Shown here: positions 62,331-64,000 of the stretch, in pieces
Layout: each line of letters starts with the position of its first letter
Numbering within the stretch: position 1 is the stretch's first letter
Assembly: GCF_946463545.1 (NCBI RefSeq)
Contig: NZ_OX296583.1
Coordinates: 558,001 to 622,000, forward strand
Length of the DNA: 64,000 nucleotides
Origin: Methanothermococcus thermolithotrophicus DSM 2095
Lineage (GTDB): Archaea; AGJL01; Methanococci; Methanococcales; Methanococcaceae
Direction of reading: 5' to 3'
Position numbers and translations under genes: made by a program
The notes under the pieces: generated by a model
What the model was told of the DNA's origin: nothing
Database searches by the model: none
The model's input: the letters and a program-made list of their open reading frames with translations, nothing else

Positions 62331-64000
62331 ATGTCAAAAAAACTTAAATTGAAAGGTTTAGATTGTGCAAACTGTGCATATAAGATTGAAAATGCCTTAA
62401 AAAAAGAGGGGTTTGAGTCTGCATCAGTTAACTTCGCTACCGGTGAGCTCACCATTGAAGGGGATATAGAAAAAGCCAAAAATATAGTGAAGAAAGTTGA
62501 TTCAGGGGTTGAAGTAATAGAAAAAGAAGAACATCACCATGACTGCCATGATCACGGTGAAGATCCAAAGAAAATGCTTTACTTCATAGTTCCATCGTTA
62601 ATTCTTTTTGTAATTGGGGTACTACTTAGGTACTACTACAACTACGACAATATTTTTGTATTTGGAATATTTGTCGTAGGCTATATGTTAGTAGGGTGGA
62701 AAGTTCTAAGGAACGCTGTTGTAAACTCCATCCACGGAAATGTCTTTGATGAGAACTTTCTTATGACAATAGCCACTTTAGGAGCCTTTGCTATTGGAGA
62801 ATATCCTGAAGCCGTAGGTGTTATGCTCTTCTATATGGTGGGTGAGTTCTTCCAGAACTTATCAATAAATCGTTCTAGAAAATCAATTAAAGGGTTGTTA
62901 GCATTAAAGGCAGACTACGCAAACTTAAAGATTGGAGATAAGACAATTAAAGTTAAACCTGAGGATGTTAAAGTTGGTGATCTAATCTTAGTAAAACCTG
63001 GAGAACGGGTACCATTGGACGGATTGGTGATTGAAGGTTCATCAACTGTTGACTCTTCAGCACTAACTGGTGAAAGTATACCTAGGGTAGTCAAAGAAGG
63101 AGATGAGCTCCTATCAGGAATATTAAACTTAAATGGTCTTTTAACAGTTAAGGTTACAAAGGAGCTCAAAGAATCGACAATTTCAAGAATCTTTGAACTA
63201 GTTGAGAACGCAAGTGCAAGAAAAGCAAAAACAGAGCGTTTTATTACCAGATTTTCCAGATACTATACTCCAATAGTCGTAGGTTTAGCAGTACTCATAG
63301 CCACAATCCCACCCCTGGTTTTTGGAGAACCTTTATCCAATTGGGTATATAGGGCATTGGTACTATTGGTTATATCCTGTCCATGTGCATTGGTGCTTTC
63401 AATTCCTTTAGGCTACTTCGGAGGAATTGGAAAGTCTGCCAAAGAGGGAATACTCGTCAAAGGTTCAAACTTTCTCGATGCACTAAGCAAAGCTAGAATT
63501 GTGGCATTTGATAAAACAGGGACTTTAACAAAAGGAGTATTTAAAACGGTACAGATAGTCGCAAAGAACAGCTTTAACAAAGATGAAATCTTAAAGTTTA
63601 TGGCATTGGCTGAAGCTCATTCAAGTCATCCAATAGCAAATGCAATAAAAGAGGCTTATGGAAAAGAAATTAATGAAAACGAGATTAAAGAACATGAGGA
63701 AATACCAGGGTATGGAGTTAGAGCCAAAATTAATGGAAAAGAAATAATGGTTGGAAACGATAGGCTTTTGCATAAATTTAACATCAAACATGACACCTGT
63801 CATGTAAAAGGTACGGTTGTCCATGTGGTTGTTGATGGAGAGTATGCAGGTTACGTAATAATATCCGACGAGATAAAAAAAGATGCTTTAGAAACCATAC
63901 AGGAGCTCAGAAAACTTGGAGTTAAAAAGATTGTAATGCTTACCGGTGACAGCAAGGATGTTGCAGAAGAGATAGCAAAAAAAATCGGCTTAGATGAGTT
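62331..64000 (+). CDS. Heavy-metal (Zn/Cd/Pb-type) P1B ATPase, 3' truncated by window end
   Basis: Metal export pump; 556 codons present. Order: N-terminal heavy-metal-associated domain with GLDCANC (9-15), His/Cys-rich linker EEHHHDCHDHGED near 66-78, transmembrane pairs, actuator SALTGES, membrane metal site SCPCALVLSIP, phosphorylation DKTGTLTKG, SSHPIANAI and MLTGDSKDVA. The CPC motif with the His-rich linker favours Zn/Cd/Pb over copper. It starts one base after the arsR stop, with GGTGAG inside the arsR terminus, so both are co-translated under the same operator. The C terminus is beyond base 64000. Confidence 0.93.
   Translation, partial: MSKKLKLKGLDCANCAYKIENALKKEGFESASVNFATGELTIEGDIEKAKNIVKKVDSGVEVIEKEEHHHDCHDHGEDPKKMLYFIVPSLILFVIGVLLRYYYNYDNIFVFGIFVVGYMLVGWKVLRNAVVNSIHGNVFDENFLMTIATLGAFAIGEYPEAVGVMLFYMVGEFFQNLSINRSRKSIKGLLALKADYANLKIGDKTIKVKPEDVKVGDLILVKPGERVPLDGLVIEGSSTVDSSALTGESIPRVVKEGDELLSGILNLNGLLTVKVTKELKESTISRIFELVENASARKAKTERFITRFSRYYTPIVVGLAVLIATIPPLVFGEPLSNWVYRALVLLVISCPCALVLSIPLGYFGGIGKSAKEGILVKGSNFLDALSKARIVAFDKTGTLTKGVFKTVQIVAKNSFNKDEILKFMALAEAHSSHPIANAIKEAYGKEINENEIKEHEEIPGYGVRAKINGKEIMVGNDRLLHKFNIKHDTCHVKGTVVHVVVDGEYAGYVIISDEIKKDALETIQELRKLGVKKIVMLTGDSKDVAEEIAKKIGLDE

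Overview
The window (about one third G+C, genes tightly packed on both strands) comes from a hydrogenotrophic methanogenic archaeon of the order Methanococcales, most likely a Methanothermococcus or close relative. Supporting markers are methanopterin genes (mptB, mptD, mptG), coenzyme M synthesis (comA), a formylmethanofuran dehydrogenase subunit, heterodisulfide reductase HdrA, two [NiFe] hydrogenases (Vhc, Frc), archaeal lipid synthesis (egsA), archaeal TBP, RNA polymerase subunits L and P, the L1-L10-L12 operon, an archaeal proteasome subunit, and methanococcal-type pilins. Shine-Dalgarno sequences are strong (GGTGAT/GGAGGT), and several starts below were set from them.

Layout. 1-6540: truncated rubrerythrin, purE, a PIN/ATPase/KH protein, hisI, mptG, a CBS protein and a TraB-family protein. 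6604-19653: the energy-metabolism block. A minus-strand run fwdB-hdrA-vhcB-vhcA-vhcG-vhcD faces a plus-strand frcA-frcD-frcG-frcB across a 362-bp control region, followed by hypE. All catalytic positions that are selenocysteine in sister isoenzymes read as cysteine here, so this is the selenium-free enzyme set. 20059-27123: comA, larC, truA, membrane proteins, tyrS. 27124-32684: rpoL, the L1-L10-L12 operon with an L1 autoregulatory hairpin, tbp, hisH and a PHP phosphoesterase. 32710-37403: NAD(P)HX repair enzyme, ADP-forming acetyl-CoA synthetase, and a HesB-like selenoprotein with in-frame TGA and a textbook archaeal SECIS hairpin. 37660-43387: the proteasome/SBDS/L37Ae/RpoP/Brix/Pcc1/prefoldin superoperon, here without exosome genes, then a DHH protein, a V4R protein and mptD. 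43460-51370: a pilus-type cluster with three class III signal-peptide proteins, DUF515-like and DUF2341 proteins and a prepilin peptidase. 51465-61513: mptB, trm1, nrdD, queC, egsA, hemL, ppaC. 61638-64000: a candidate structured RNA, then an ArsR repressor and a Zn/Cd-type P-ATPase cut off by the window end.

Together the selenoprotein (proof that Sec decoding exists in this cell) and the all-cysteine hydrogenase/HdrA/FwdB set suggest a selenium-responsive isoenzyme switch, with the vhc-frc spacer as control point.

Two genome-scale patterns stand out. First, a family of short, variable-sequence hairpins with three-base loops, often arranged as a two-hairpin unit with the linker GCTAT and the end TTCAATC, fills many gaps, has duplicated the 3' ends of frcB and hypE, and has entered two reading frames (NnrDE and a pilin) without breaking them. 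Second, the palindrome GAGCTC occurs about 56 times by eye count against about five expected from base composition, resembling the HIP1 palindrome of cyanobacteria.
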